A DNA stretch of 44,083 nucleotides. Origin: a virus. Position 1 is the stretch's first letter; each line of letters opens with the position of its first letter. The stretch lies in IMG/VR virus record IMGVR_UViG_3300029319_000110, positions 1-44,083 of that record. One strand, 5' to 3'. The translations under genes and the position numbers were made by a program. Positions 19,501-26,706 of the stretch are shown here, in pieces. The notes beneath the pieces were generated by a model. It was not told the origin of the DNA. It worked only from the letters and a program-made list of their open reading frames with translations, and ran no database searches.

Positions 19501-19895
19501 GTTTGTACAGGGCAGATGCGGAAACAAAACATGCGACTTGGGCATCTGTTGGTAATGTATTTTATGACGAAGGAATTTGTTTTATTAAGTCGCCACACCC
19601 GCCTTGTTTTGGAAAGGGTGGCCATGAATTGAAATTTAATGGTGAGCATACAGCGCAGATATTAACTATTAACGTTCCGGCTAGTCGTGATATGTTTAAT
19701 TCATCTTCAAATGCTTCATTTAAACCAGTATCTGCATCTTTAAATGAGTCTGATTTAGGGAATGATCTGGTTTATATAACAGGTGTTAACATACATGACG
19801 AAAATTTAAATGTCATTATGAAAGCAAACTTAGCTCAGCCCGTTGTCAAAAGAAGTACTGATGAGTTTATGTTTAAAATTAAGATGGATTTTTAA
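16584..19895 (+). CDS. LamG-like virion protein with an inserted Ig-like domain
   Basis: 1103 residues. A concanavalin/LamG-type jelly roll lies at about residues 305-465: FSFWINP, then NWHYVSVKWSP, then KLFIGNFYDG are the usual LamG strands. Its closing strand (NAEIHELRGFSQCLTDYREAQ) appears only at about residues 655-675. Between them, at residues 485-642, sits a Thr/Ala/Gly-rich domain of different composition, described separately. The C-terminus carries the VGNVFYDEG...KMDF module shared with the preceding gene. LamG folds bind carbohydrate or protein, so host-surface attachment is plausible but inferred. The stop overlaps the next start by one base (TAATG). Confidence 0.65.
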   Translation: MSFIRLNNILFEKSSATFRKEQTYVSQSSGITGNLTVASRPSKRIRGDTKDFMPRNDVNFSAGHSGIDMRNFFREHDTGYNLSDQGISTEDSIDLVFTLLDHVNSVNDPAARAKRDLKVMNISASYGIYGADLVNRSTVDAGNVFSWPGAIFDFETSNQRVDPFVFKQMAIPSDPLYETWPTYAENLLTIETFVLNDNPGLASPVNAFFYMDYRDELNEFNVLGLHTNAPNSARNLLRQAGSKKQITNVLMPSYAGKYNNCEFTYHNYNTLNFLHTDDYPEDACLVYSSSFFPKYDSDGDSFSDFTFSFWINPRYTNDTPGGEFKTGTIMHISSSMALSLVSGSSTDKNGYVDGYRIMLQLSQSADILPSEVDVSSVNSSNGNASLTYPKDLIYLSDDNSLKRNNWHYVSVKWSPNYNNSSGSLKVDDKTKHFYIPSASFGEANSLLSKDKLFIGNFYDGVSTEINKFFNPEDAKLDSTVNHEQHGVTLTEAAATATVTVTDGDAASGMTEKQHITLTSTDGTTRRYVLTNAASDGSTATGTVLSDASNTDTGAGTAGADEDGGIAVSINLSSATQNTFLVQLKAAIEHANGHNGKITVSAVPGAANGNQSITLTQASKGQGGNTTITENLANVTAVNFSGGLDRLNPRFNKVKSHPLNAEIHELRGFSQCLTDYREAQIRDKGLQDYVTDDVVFHVPVAFSRFIRGGNNYDGIGTTDNGRRLLSPFLTSSVATIDTVSSRFALNNRYFGMSTPFNPCFSLGSGGKYINLENFVKNFAAVDTVPDNSEAYFPMARNGYESPRLYNLSGSLIKANNLGTVTNTAAYSYSQGSIKKRNLMILPNDNGLYSPNYFFLKKEEDSQNKFSDRYKSDFGGTDYGIISLRNIIHSGSSVIGDGSGLYALGDPKYFDSLRRNFFISYITQDVDSNDVSMFSIPSAYYGEQIHPGTFQIKDLKVTGSNEKISLKFKDDLRGSLYRADAETKHATWASVGNVFYDEGICFIKSPHPPCFGKGGHELKFNGEHTAQILTINVPASRDMFNSSSNASFKPVSASLNESDLGNDLVYITGVNIHDENLNVIMKANLAQPVVKRSTDEFMFKIKMDF
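17912..17942 (+). repeat. Perfect 11-bp inverted repeat inside the LamG gene
   Basis: GAATAGTTTGT at 17912-17922 is followed nine bases later by its exact reverse complement ACAAACTATTC at 17932-17942. It lies within coding sequence and no T-run follows, so it is not an intrinsic terminator. It falls about 95 bases upstream of the inserted Ig-like domain. Confidence 0.6.
18037..18510 (+). other. Inserted Ig-like/adhesin-type domain within the LamG gene
   Basis: Residues about 485-642 of the LamG protein form a separate unit: ITLTSTDGTTRRYVLT, a GTV...GGIAVSINLSS stretch, FLVQLKAAIEHANGHNGKI, then SITLTQASKGQGGNTTITEN and a closing NFSGG. The order of elements (TLTDxxGTxxxY, an Ala-Ile helix, ITLTQxxxGxxGNT, FSGG) matches a repeat-like domain I recall from many tail and structural proteins of aquatic phages. 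It interrupts the LamG fold before its last strand and is richer in Ala, Gly and Thr than its surroundings. That suggests a domain acquired as a cassette. Confidence 0.5.
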
Positions 19896-20446
19896 TGATA
19901 CTTGCACTTGACATCTCGACTTCTTGCACTGGTTGGTGCGTGTTTGACGAGAATGGCCTTAGAGGATCAGGATACATTGATCTTAGCAAACATAAAGGTA
20001 TGTATGAAAAAGCTGGTAGAGTTAAAGCAGAGCTGCTTAATTTAATGATATTGTACCCGTTTGAAAAGGTTGTTGTTGAAGAAAATTTGCAAGCTTTCCG
20101 GCCTGGGTTATCATCAGCAAAAACCCTCATGACTCTAGCACAGTTTAATGGTGTCGTTAGGTGGATATGTCATGATGTTTGCAATTTAGAAGTTAATTCT
20201 ATTAACGTAAATACTGCTAGAAAAACCGTTGGTTTGAAAATTGATAGAAAATCAAAAAAGAAAACAAAAGAGCAAGTTTGGGAATGGGTAAAGGCTGAAA
20301 ATACAAAAGACAAGAAATTAATTCAATGGCCGATGAAAACTTTGAAAAGTGGGCCTAATAAAGGTACAGTAAGGCTTTGCAACGAGGCATATGATGTGGC
20401 TGATGCTTACATTATAGGAAAAGCTCATTTTAAAATGAAAATTTAA
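19895..20446 (+). CDS. RuvC-like Holliday junction resolvase
   Basis: 183 residues with an RNase H-like RuvC fold. The first strand MILALDISTSCTGWCVFD carries the first catalytic Asp (D5). VVVEENL near residue 60 supplies the Glu, and AYDVADAYIIG near residues 168-178 supplies the C-terminal acidic pair. The length is typical of RuvC-like enzymes (170-190). It should cut branched DNA, resolving recombination and replication intermediates before packaging, the job that T4 endonuclease VII (gp49) does with an unrelated fold. It overlaps the LamG gene by one base and precedes the primase. I am confident of the superfamily; the substrate is inferred. Confidence 0.8.
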   Translation: MILALDISTSCTGWCVFDENGLRGSGYIDLSKHKGMYEKAGRVKAELLNLMILYPFEKVVVEENLQAFRPGLSSAKTLMTLAQFNGVVRWICHDVCNLEVNSINVNTARKTVGLKIDRKSKKKTKEQVWEWVKAENTKDKKLIQWPMKTLKSGPNKGTVRLCNEAYDVADAYIIGKAHFKMKI

Positions 20447-20469
20447 TTTTTTTTGTGTATTATAATTTT

Positions 20470-21432
20470 ATGCAAACTGTTACACAAAAAATTGATTTTT
20501 TATCAACTTGTTTTGGAGAAGATTACGCGTTAGCTAGAGATGGGGTTAACGTAAGTTATCAGTGTCCTAACTGTGGAAAAGGAACGAACAAGAAAAAATT
20601 AAGTATTAATTTAGATACTTGGGCATGTCATTGCTGGGTTTGTAATATTAAGGGTAGGACGCCGTATTACATTATCAAAGAATTTGTCTCAAAGCATCAT
20701 GCTCAAAAATTTAAAGAATTATTTGGAATTAATTTAGGAAAGAAAGAAGAAACATTAGTAAAAGAAGTATTGAAATTTCCTTCTGAATATAAAATGTTTG
20801 CTTCGATTGATAAGGTTTATGATCCTGACATTAGAGATTGCATCAAGTATTTAAAAAGCAGAGGTATAACTGAAGAGTTAATGTGGTATCATAAAATTGG
20901 TACATTCGTTGGACGACGTTGGTCACGGAGAGTTGTTTTTCCTTCTTTTGATATAAACCAAAACTTAACTTTTTATGTTTCTAGATCAATCGATGAGGAC
21001 GCATTCATCAAATATCAAAATTGTAAAGCTGATAAGACAAAAATAATATTTGACGAAATAAGACTAAATTTTAAAAAAGAATTAATGATTGTTGAGGGTG
21101 TTTTTGACATGATCAAGTGTCAAAAGAATACTACATGTCTATTGGGTAGTAGTTTAAGAAACGACCATTACTTGTTTCAGAAGATTGTAGAGAATCAAAC
21201 TCCTGTATTGCTGGGGTTAGATTCTGACATGATAGATAAATCTTACAAGATCGCAAGTGATTTAGCATCATATGGAGTTCAAGTTAGAATATTAGACACA
21301 ACAGGCTATCATGACGTTGGAAGTATGTCAAGAGAAATAGTAAGGCAAAAATCCAAAGAGGCTCCTATTTATTCAAGAGAAAGTCGCTTGCAACATTTAA
21401 TTGGCACAATAAGCAGCGGCTCTATTTTTTAG
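20470..21432 (+). CDS. DNA primase (zinc ribbon + Toprim)
   Basis: About 320 residues. The N-terminal zinc-binding motif has CPNC near residue 27 and CHCWVC near residue 52, as in DnaG- and T7-type primases. The Toprim core shows the Glu in ELMIVEGVFDMIKC and the Asp-x-Asp in LLGLDSDMIDKSYKIA. It should make RNA primers for lagging-strand synthesis with the phage helicase. Start choice is uncertain: an in-frame GTG lies at 20455 and the ATG at 20470, and neither has a visible Shine-Dalgarno sequence in this T-rich leader. A TATAAT at 20461-20466 could be a promoter element. Position beside the resolvase fits a replication/recombination pair. Confidence 0.8.
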   Translation: MQTVTQKIDFLSTCFGEDYALARDGVNVSYQCPNCGKGTNKKKLSINLDTWACHCWVCNIKGRTPYYIIKEFVSKHHAQKFKELFGINLGKKEETLVKEVLKFPSEYKMFASIDKVYDPDIRDCIKYLKSRGITEELMWYHKIGTFVGRRWSRRVVFPSFDINQNLTFYVSRSIDEDAFIKYQNCKADKTKIIFDEIRLNFKKELMIVEGVFDMIKCQKNTTCLLGSSLRNDHYLFQKIVENQTPVLLGLDSDMIDKSYKIASDLASYGVQVRILDTTGYHDVGSMSREIVRQKSKEAPIYSRESRLQHLIGTISSGSIF

Positions 21433-21441
21433 GAGATATTA

Positions 21442-22095
21442 ATGGCTCGCTTCAATAGAAAAGATTTAAAGAAAATAATTCAACTTGAAATTAAAAAATT
21501 AATGGATGAGGATGCACTTTTTATGACTCGCACTGTTCCGGGTGACTACGACTCCGACGTTTCAAATTTCAGATCTAATGACCTATCCGTTCTTTACCCT
21601 TTTGGTGACGATCATGATGATCACGATCATGAGTGCGAAGATTGTGCAAAAAAGAGAAGGAAGCATAGTTATCCATACGGTACCGCTGTTCACACTAAGA
21701 AACATGGAATGCATGAAAACTGTGGTTGCGGGGGTGCAGATCATGATGATGAAAGCATGTATGTCACACCAATTGGTGATTTTTCTGACTTAGACGATAC
21801 GAACATAACACCAGGTCAAGCATTTTCTGCTGGACTTGTAGCGGACGATCAACATCACAAATCTAGCAGTTACATGGCACGACCACAATTATATAAAATT
21901 GCTAAATATGCGGTAGAATTGCTTGATATGGTTGAAGAAAATGAGCAGCTCGACGACTGGCAGGAGTCTAAAATAGCCCAGATATCACAGATGATTGGTA
22001 GTGTTTATCATTCTTTAGATTATGATGAAATGCAGCATCACGATAATCTAGATGTTGATGATCTTATAGGGATGATTAGGTCGGATAATATTTAA
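21442..22095 (+). CDS. His-rich protein with N-terminal capsid-targeting-like tag
   Basis: 217 residues with an AGGAGAT site. The first 24 residues (RKDLKKIIQLEIKKLMDE) form an amphipathic helix of the type repeated on four other genes here and end in an acidic, LMDE|D-like site. Residues 50-105 contain a dense His/Asp stretch (GDDHDDHDHE), a CEDC pair and a CGCGG motif that could bind metal. The C-terminal 70 residues look helical (YKIAKYAVELLDMVEENEQLDD). I infer an internal head protein because of the tag and its neighbours; the metal-binding idea rests on composition only. No known family recognised. Confidence 0.6.
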   Translation: MARFNRKDLKKIIQLEIKKLMDEDALFMTRTVPGDYDSDVSNFRSNDLSVLYPFGDDHDDHDHECEDCAKKRRKHSYPYGTAVHTKKHGMHENCGCGGADHDDESMYVTPIGDFSDLDDTNITPGQAFSAGLVADDQHHKSSSYMARPQLYKIAKYAVELLDMVEENEQLDDWQESKIAQISQMIGSVYHSLDYDEMQHHDNLDVDDLIGMIRSDNI

Positions 22096-22117
22096 TAATA
22101 AAATTTAAGGAAGAATT

Positions 22118-23431
22118 GTGCCAATTCCTATTAATAACTTGTTTGATGATGAAAATAGCATAGAGATACATTGTCTACCAAGTGTGGAAGATATCTCTGA
22201 CATGTCAAAAAGATGGAATAGTATTCCTGTTAATATCTCTGATATTCCTGTACTAGATTATCCGTTGTTTGGAACAAGAGAATTTAGTGAAGACTTGGAT
22301 CTGTTGCAAAAGTATTTTATTTCACCTATAAATAATAGACATTTTTTAGAATTGTCTGACAAGAAACCTTATGATATTTTAAAAGATTATTGTCAAAAAA
22401 ACAACTTGGATTTAGATTTTGACAAACTATATGATTTAAATGATGAACTTTCTAGGCTTGTTTTAACTTTAAAATTTAAGTATAATAGACCACGTCCTAA
22501 AAAATTTATGCAACAGATGAATGATTCTTTTCCGCACGAAAGAATAACAAGTAACAAATCCCCCTCTTATCCAAGTGGTCACACAGCACATGCTTTTTTC
22601 AATTGCGTAATAATCGCAGCAATGCACCCAGACCATGAAATGAGACTTCGATCTCTAGCAGAACAAATTGGTCAATCTCGAATTGATTTAGGCAAACATT
22701 ATCCTTCCGATGTCAGCTATGGTCGTTTTATTGGCGAATTTGTGGGTAAAAAATATTTAAACGGAGGAGCAGTTGATAATAAGAAAGATGTAAAGGAAAC
22801 AGTCATGACTAGAGAAAACAGAAAAATTGCAAGAAATCTATTAAGAGAGGCAGCTTCAAATCATGACACAAAATCATTAGGTACAACATACACGGATGAG
22901 TTGTGTGAATTTATTATAAGGTCAAATGCTATAGAAAGATATCATTTTCCGATTAGTGATGCATATGAAGCTGCTAAATCATTTATGCATGGGCTTCCTG
23001 TCGAATATTGTACAGATAATAAATATATCAGGTCACACCTAGCGGGACTTGAAACTGCTAGTTTGTTAAAATCAATAGATGACCCTGTGAAAGTTCAGAC
23101 ATTACACGCTGCACTTGGACCTGACGTGCTTGAAAGGGGAGAACCAGGTGTTTATCGACCTTTTGAGCACTATGCTAGAACAACAGGACATAAGTATACA
23201 CACCCGAATGATATACTGGGTGAATTAAATCTTTGGTGTGAAAAAACTAAGTCAATTGATCCATTTTCTAGACATGTTTTATACGAGTGCATTCACCCGT
23301 TCAGTGACGGTAATGGAAGAAGTGGAAGGTTGATTTTGGCTGCTGACTTAAATTTTGACTTAGCAAATCTTAACGATATGATTGGTGACGATTATATTGA
23401 TAAAATTGTTGATTATCAAATGAGAAATTGA
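22118..23431 (+). CDS. PAP2 phosphatase-Fic domain fusion protein
   Basis: 437 residues from GTG 22118 (AAGGAAG upstream). The N-terminal PAP2 acid-phosphatase domain has all three motifs: K-x6-RP at K119-P127, PSGH at 152-155, and SR-x5-H-x3-D at S187-D198. There are no membrane helices, so it resembles soluble acid phosphatases. The C-terminal Fic domain has the complete HPFSDGNGRSGR motif (393-404), expected to transfer AMP or a related nucleotide to a protein hydroxyl. SNAIE at 269-273 resembles the inhibitory (S/T)xxxE helix, with Arg instead of the usual Gly/Asn after it. Between the domains, residues 230-245 form a tag ending LRE|A, led by an in-frame ATG with its own ribosome site. 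The joining of these two activities is unfamiliar to me. Confidence 0.85.
   Translation: MPIPINNLFDDENSIEIHCLPSVEDISDMSKRWNSIPVNISDIPVLDYPLFGTREFSEDLDLLQKYFISPINNRHFLELSDKKPYDILKDYCQKNNLDLDFDKLYDLNDELSRLVLTLKFKYNRPRPKKFMQQMNDSFPHERITSNKSPSYPSGHTAHAFFNCVIIAAMHPDHEMRLRSLAEQIGQSRIDLGKHYPSDVSYGRFIGEFVGKKYLNGGAVDNKKDVKETVMTRENRKIARNLLREAASNHDTKSLGTTYTDELCEFIIRSNAIERYHFPISDAYEAAKSFMHGLPVEYCTDNKYIRSHLAGLETASLLKSIDDPVKVQTLHAALGPDVLERGEPGVYRPFEHYARTTGHKYTHPNDILGELNLWCEKTKSIDPFSRHVLYECIHPFSDGNGRSGRLILAADLNFDLANLNDMIGDDYIDKIVDYQMRN
22792..22807 (+). promoter_or_regulatory. Internal ribosome site and ATG for a Fic-only product
   Basis: AAAGGA at 22792-22797 stands seven bases before an in-frame ATG at 22805, codon 230 of the PAP2-Fic gene. 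Translation from here would give a 208-residue Fic protein starting with the tag MTRENRKIARNLLREAA. TGA TAA TAA in the -1 frame at 22774-22782 sits just upstream, as expected at a former gene boundary. Confidence 0.5.
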
Positions 23432-23467
23432 TAGATATATATAGAATAAGATTGTAGTGAGGTTATA

Positions 23468-26230
23468 ATGCTAATTAATGAAGAATTGCTCAAAGCGATT
23501 ATTAAATCAAAAATTGAAAAAAAATATTTAAAAGAAGCTCCGGAAGATAGAGCTCGGCGTCAGCAGCGACGTCAAAAAAGAAGAGAGCGAAGACAAGAAA
23601 AGCGCGCTGATGTTCAACAGGCAGATACACGAGCTGAAAAAAGAGCAGTAAGGCAGAGTTACCGGGCTGAAAGAAGGGCAGCAAGAGATGCTGATCGCTT
23701 TGAACGAGATGATGCTGGGGTTGATCTTTCTAGCATGTTAGCTCCTGATTATTCCAATGATGCTATTTATCAATTAATTGTTGAAATGGTTAATGAAGTC
23801 ATACCAGGTATAGAAAAATTTGAAAATCGTCACAAGGGTGTAAGGTTTATAAAAAGAATTCGTGGACGAAGAGAACAGAAAGTAACAATCGGTCAAGTTA
23901 AAAGATTTATTAAAAATGGATTAACGCTTACATTAGAAAAAAATTACCCTAAAGCCGCAGACGCTTTTTGCGCAGCATCAGTATTTCTAGAAAATCCAAA
24001 GACTCCTGATGAACAACCGCTTAACGTCGAGAAATATATTATTGATAAGTTAGAAGACATATGCAAAATGTTAGGATCAGGTGATTTTGGCCAAAAGTCT
24101 GCAAAGGTTGCTAGCAAGAAAGGTAAAGGTACAGGAGGCGGAGGCAGCACTATAGCTTGCGTTAAAGAAATACAAGAATCTCTCAATGAAATTGCTGTAG
24201 AACTTACTGACTTAGTAATCGATGGAAAGTGGGGTAGTTTAACAACAGCTAGTTGGAATCACGTTATTAAAACTTACTTTCTAGCTGGCGATGAATATAA
24301 CGGTGTAACTGTTGATGATACAATTATTAATGCAGTTTTAAAAACTTGGCCAAGTGGTGGTCCGATGATAGGATTTGAAGGAAATCCTTGCGGGGCTAGA
24401 GACTTTTTATTAGTAATGATAGAAAAGTTAGGTGAAGGTGGTGGGGAAGAAGTGGTCCCTTCTAAAAAAGACGTTAATGATTGTCAGTGGTATACGAGAA
24501 GAAAACCTCTTGAAGGCGCTCAAGATATTAACCTGGGTGCCCTGCTAGCAGGAGATGGTTTGACGATTGATTTGGTCTACGATATGAAAGAATTTGAAAA
24601 GTACAACCCAGGGGAAACATTTGACGATTTCACTCAGGTTGGTCACTATATATCCATTGGCGATGTGAAGGGATTTGGATCACAAGAGGCACAGAGAGAC
24701 GCTTCCGGAGGCCCAGATGCTCATAGCGGGATGGTCTTTAGTGCAGATGCATATTACTACAATTGTGAAACACGAGAACTTTTAATTGATACTTCTACAG
24801 GAGATGGAGTGCTTCAGCATGTTTGGGTTGACGGAAATGTATTAAAGTATGATTCAGCGAGAAGCGATGCAGCAGAAGCTGCAGAAACTACAACTGAGTC
24901 TAAATTGCACCTTAACAAGAAAAAAATAAGAGAAATCATAAGGTCAGAGTTATTAAATGAAGCTCTTGGCGAAGAAGACGTCCGGACTTTACTTACTTCT
25001 TTGGTAGGCAAAATAGTTGAAATGGATAAAGATGGTTTAGAAGCTGTTACGATTAATCAAAGCCAAAAAGCTGGATTTTCAGCACTTCAAGATGGAAATA
25101 TAGAACGTGCTACTCAGCAGTTTAAAGCTGCTGCTGCAGCAGCTGATAGATACAAGGGGACATCAATATCTAAGGAAGATATAGCAAATATTAAAAATAC
25201 GTTTTTAGCAATCGCAGATGGTATCCAGCCTGATTCCAAAAAAGAAAAAGAAGAAGTAGAAAAAGTAGTTGATAAAATCGAAGGTGAAGGTGATGGGAAG
25301 GGTTCAGCTAAAAAAGCATCGAAAAAGCCGAAAACTAGAGCTAGCAACCCAAAAACTAAACAAGTTCAAGAGCTACTAAATTATCTTAATGATAATAACC
25401 CGCAGCTTGAAACGGACGGAATTTGGGGTAAAGGTACGACAAGTGGATACAACACTTTTGTAGACAGTTTAACAGATAAAGGCGACGATGCTAAAGCGTC
25501 AATGAAGAAATCTTGGGCTGAATATGCTAAAACAGCTGGATACACACCCAACGTCGATGGGCTTATTGATTTCTTAGAAAAGCAAAAAGCCAATAAAATT
25601 GAGGCGGAGACTTCTGAACAAACAGAAGAAGATTTAAAGACAACAGATGAAAAAGCTGCAGAAGAGAAGCAGGCTTCTTTGAAAACAGTTTTTAGAGATT
25701 TAAGAAGCCTGCTTCGACCGATTCTTGAAGCTGATAACGATGGTAGGTTATGGGATCATGTAATTGCCACCTCAGAAAATTCTAAGGTCAATTCTTCAAA
25801 TTATACTGCTTCTCACGAAGTTAATAATAGGGGGGATTATGGCACTCGTGACTATACTTTGAATTTTGATTTTGATGGCGTCGACGATCCTGGCGGTACG
25901 GGTACTATTGTTAAGCTTTCTGCTAAGTTGGGTACGTCGAAACCATTGACAACTGCAAGGGGTCGTGAGGCTAACTACAACTCCGCCAAAACCATAAGGT
26001 TTGAGAATCAAGACATACAGGTTGAAGGTATCACACTCGGTGAATTAGCTGAAATGCCTGCTGATCAACCCATCTTTAAAGTATTTGAATCATCAACCGC
26101 AGTTACAGGACAACAGGCAGCAATGTTCGCGACGAGCGGAGTTCCACATGATAGATGGTCTGGGCCAGAAATAGCATACTTGGCAGCACAATTACTCCCT
26201 TCAATGCTTAAATTAAAAGTACAAAAGTAA
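23468..26230 (+). CDS. Duplicated tagged protein with two peptidoglycan-binding-like repeats
   Basis: 920 residues made of two similar halves. Each half has a tag helix (residues 1-23 ending YLKE|A; residues 479-498 ending LLNE|A), a helical region (KNYPKAADAFCAA near 160; DGNIERATQQFKAAAA near 540), a Lys/Gly linker, and a peptidoglycan-binding-like repeat (VIDGKWGSLTT near 250; ETDGIWGKGTT near 648). After tag 1, residues 25-80 are strikingly Arg-rich (RRQQRRQKRRERRQEKR), suiting a DNA-bound internal head protein. No lytic catalytic domain is visible. I infer packaged cargo that may act on the cell wall or bind DNA during injection; the function is unproven. Confidence 0.65.
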   Translation: MLINEELLKAIIKSKIEKKYLKEAPEDRARRQQRRQKRRERRQEKRADVQQADTRAEKRAVRQSYRAERRAARDADRFERDDAGVDLSSMLAPDYSNDAIYQLIVEMVNEVIPGIEKFENRHKGVRFIKRIRGRREQKVTIGQVKRFIKNGLTLTLEKNYPKAADAFCAASVFLENPKTPDEQPLNVEKYIIDKLEDICKMLGSGDFGQKSAKVASKKGKGTGGGGSTIACVKEIQESLNEIAVELTDLVIDGKWGSLTTASWNHVIKTYFLAGDEYNGVTVDDTIINAVLKTWPSGGPMIGFEGNPCGARDFLLVMIEKLGEGGGEEVVPSKKDVNDCQWYTRRKPLEGAQDINLGALLAGDGLTIDLVYDMKEFEKYNPGETFDDFTQVGHYISIGDVKGFGSQEAQRDASGGPDAHSGMVFSADAYYYNCETRELLIDTSTGDGVLQHVWVDGNVLKYDSARSDAAEAAETTTESKLHLNKKKIREIIRSELLNEALGEEDVRTLLTSLVGKIVEMDKDGLEAVTINQSQKAGFSALQDGNIERATQQFKAAAAAADRYKGTSISKEDIANIKNTFLAIADGIQPDSKKEKEEVEKVVDKIEGEGDGKGSAKKASKKPKTRASNPKTKQVQELLNYLNDNNPQLETDGIWGKGTTSGYNTFVDSLTDKGDDAKASMKKSWAEYAKTAGYTPNVDGLIDFLEKQKANKIEAETSEQTEEDLKTTDEKAAEEKQASLKTVFRDLRSLLRPILEADNDGRLWDHVIATSENSKVNSSNYTASHEVNNRGDYGTRDYTLNFDFDGVDDPGGTGTIVKLSAKLGTSKPLTTARGREANYNSAKTIRFENQDIQVEGITLGELAEMPADQPIFKVFESSTAVTGQQAAMFATSGVPHDRWSGPEIAYLAAQLLPSMLKLKVQK

Positions 26231-26245
26231 GTATTTTTGAAAGCG

Positions 26246-26273
26246 TGCAAATGTAAACTTCCTATGTTATAAT
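26246..26273 (+). promoter_or_regulatory. Promoter-like motif TGCAAA-N16-TATAAT (copy 1)
   Basis: TGCAAA at 26246-26251 and TATAAT at 26268-26273 are 16 bases apart, in the gap before the basic protein gene. The same two hexamers with the same spacing recur before the next two genes, which makes a phage promoter class more likely than chance. Confidence 0.5.
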
Positions 26274-26301
26274 TATAATATAACAAAGGAGGTTTTTTGC
26301 T

Positions 26302-26673
26302 ATGCCAAAAAGGTTAATTCCAAAAAATATTAAAAAAGAGTTGAAAAAGAGTATAAAGCGTGGTGGCGGTCAACTTGCACAGTCGACGACAAAAGAAAAA
26401 CAAAATTTAAAGCGCAAGATAAGACGGCAGCAGCAGACTGGTGAAACAAAAAGATCTAAAATCACCTGGAGTATTGCTCCGGGAGATCTAGTAGTGATTA
26501 AGAATAAGAATAAAGATCAGCAAACAGTTGTGGGGATTATTCTGAACAAGAAAGCAAGAATTAATTATAACAATCAAGAAGAAGAGTACGTGATTATGAT
26601 GACCCCCAATCATTCTAATTTTAAAATTTCCCCTAAACGTTTAAAATTATTGCAGGGTATTAAAGATTGCTAA
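26302..26673 (+). CDS. Small basic hypothetical protein
   Basis: 123 residues with the strongest ribosome site in this stretch (AAAGGAGG, nine bases before ATG). The N-terminal half is very Lys/Arg-rich and helical (NIKKELKKSIKRGGG, LKRKIRRQQQTGETKRSK). The C-terminal half looks like a small SH3-like beta barrel (APGDLVVIKNKNKDQQTVVGIIL). The combination suggests nucleic-acid binding, perhaps a small regulator or nucleoid-like protein. It is a single-gene unit between two copies of the promoter motif. No family recognised. Confidence 0.55.
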   Translation: MPKRLIPKNIKKELKKSIKRGGGQLAQSTTKEKQNLKRKIRRQQQTGETKRSKITWSIAPGDLVVIKNKNKDQQTVVGIILNKKARINYNNQEEEYVIMMTPNHSNFKISPKRLKLLQGIKDC

Positions 26674-26678
26674 ACTCA

Positions 26679-26706
26679 TGCAAAATTTTCAAAAGCTCAT
26701 TATAAT
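26679..26706 (+). promoter_or_regulatory. Promoter-like motif TGCAAA-N16-TATAAT (copy 2)
   Basis: CATGCAAA (core 26679-26684) and TATAAT (26701-26706) are 16 bases apart, starting five bases after the stop of the basic protein and upstream of the MoxR-type gene. Confidence 0.5.

Noticed and set aside
20425-20460. Terminator after the resolvase gene (A/T palindrome then T-run)
   Set aside because: The potential stem is A/T only, without a proper loop, and overlaps the coding end; too weak to call.
22748-22753. Programmed -1 frameshift at the A6 run in the PAP2-Fic gene
   Set aside because: The run is T-AAA-AAA-T, not a full slippery heptamer, and no convincing downstream structure is seen. 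A past or artefactual indel, or internal initiation, explains the junction better.
23468-26230. Endolysin interpretation of the protein with peptidoglycan-binding-like repeats
   Set aside because: No glycosidase, amidase or peptidase catalytic motif is visible. Tags and the Arg-rich stretch fit packaged cargo better, although a wall-related role remains possible.
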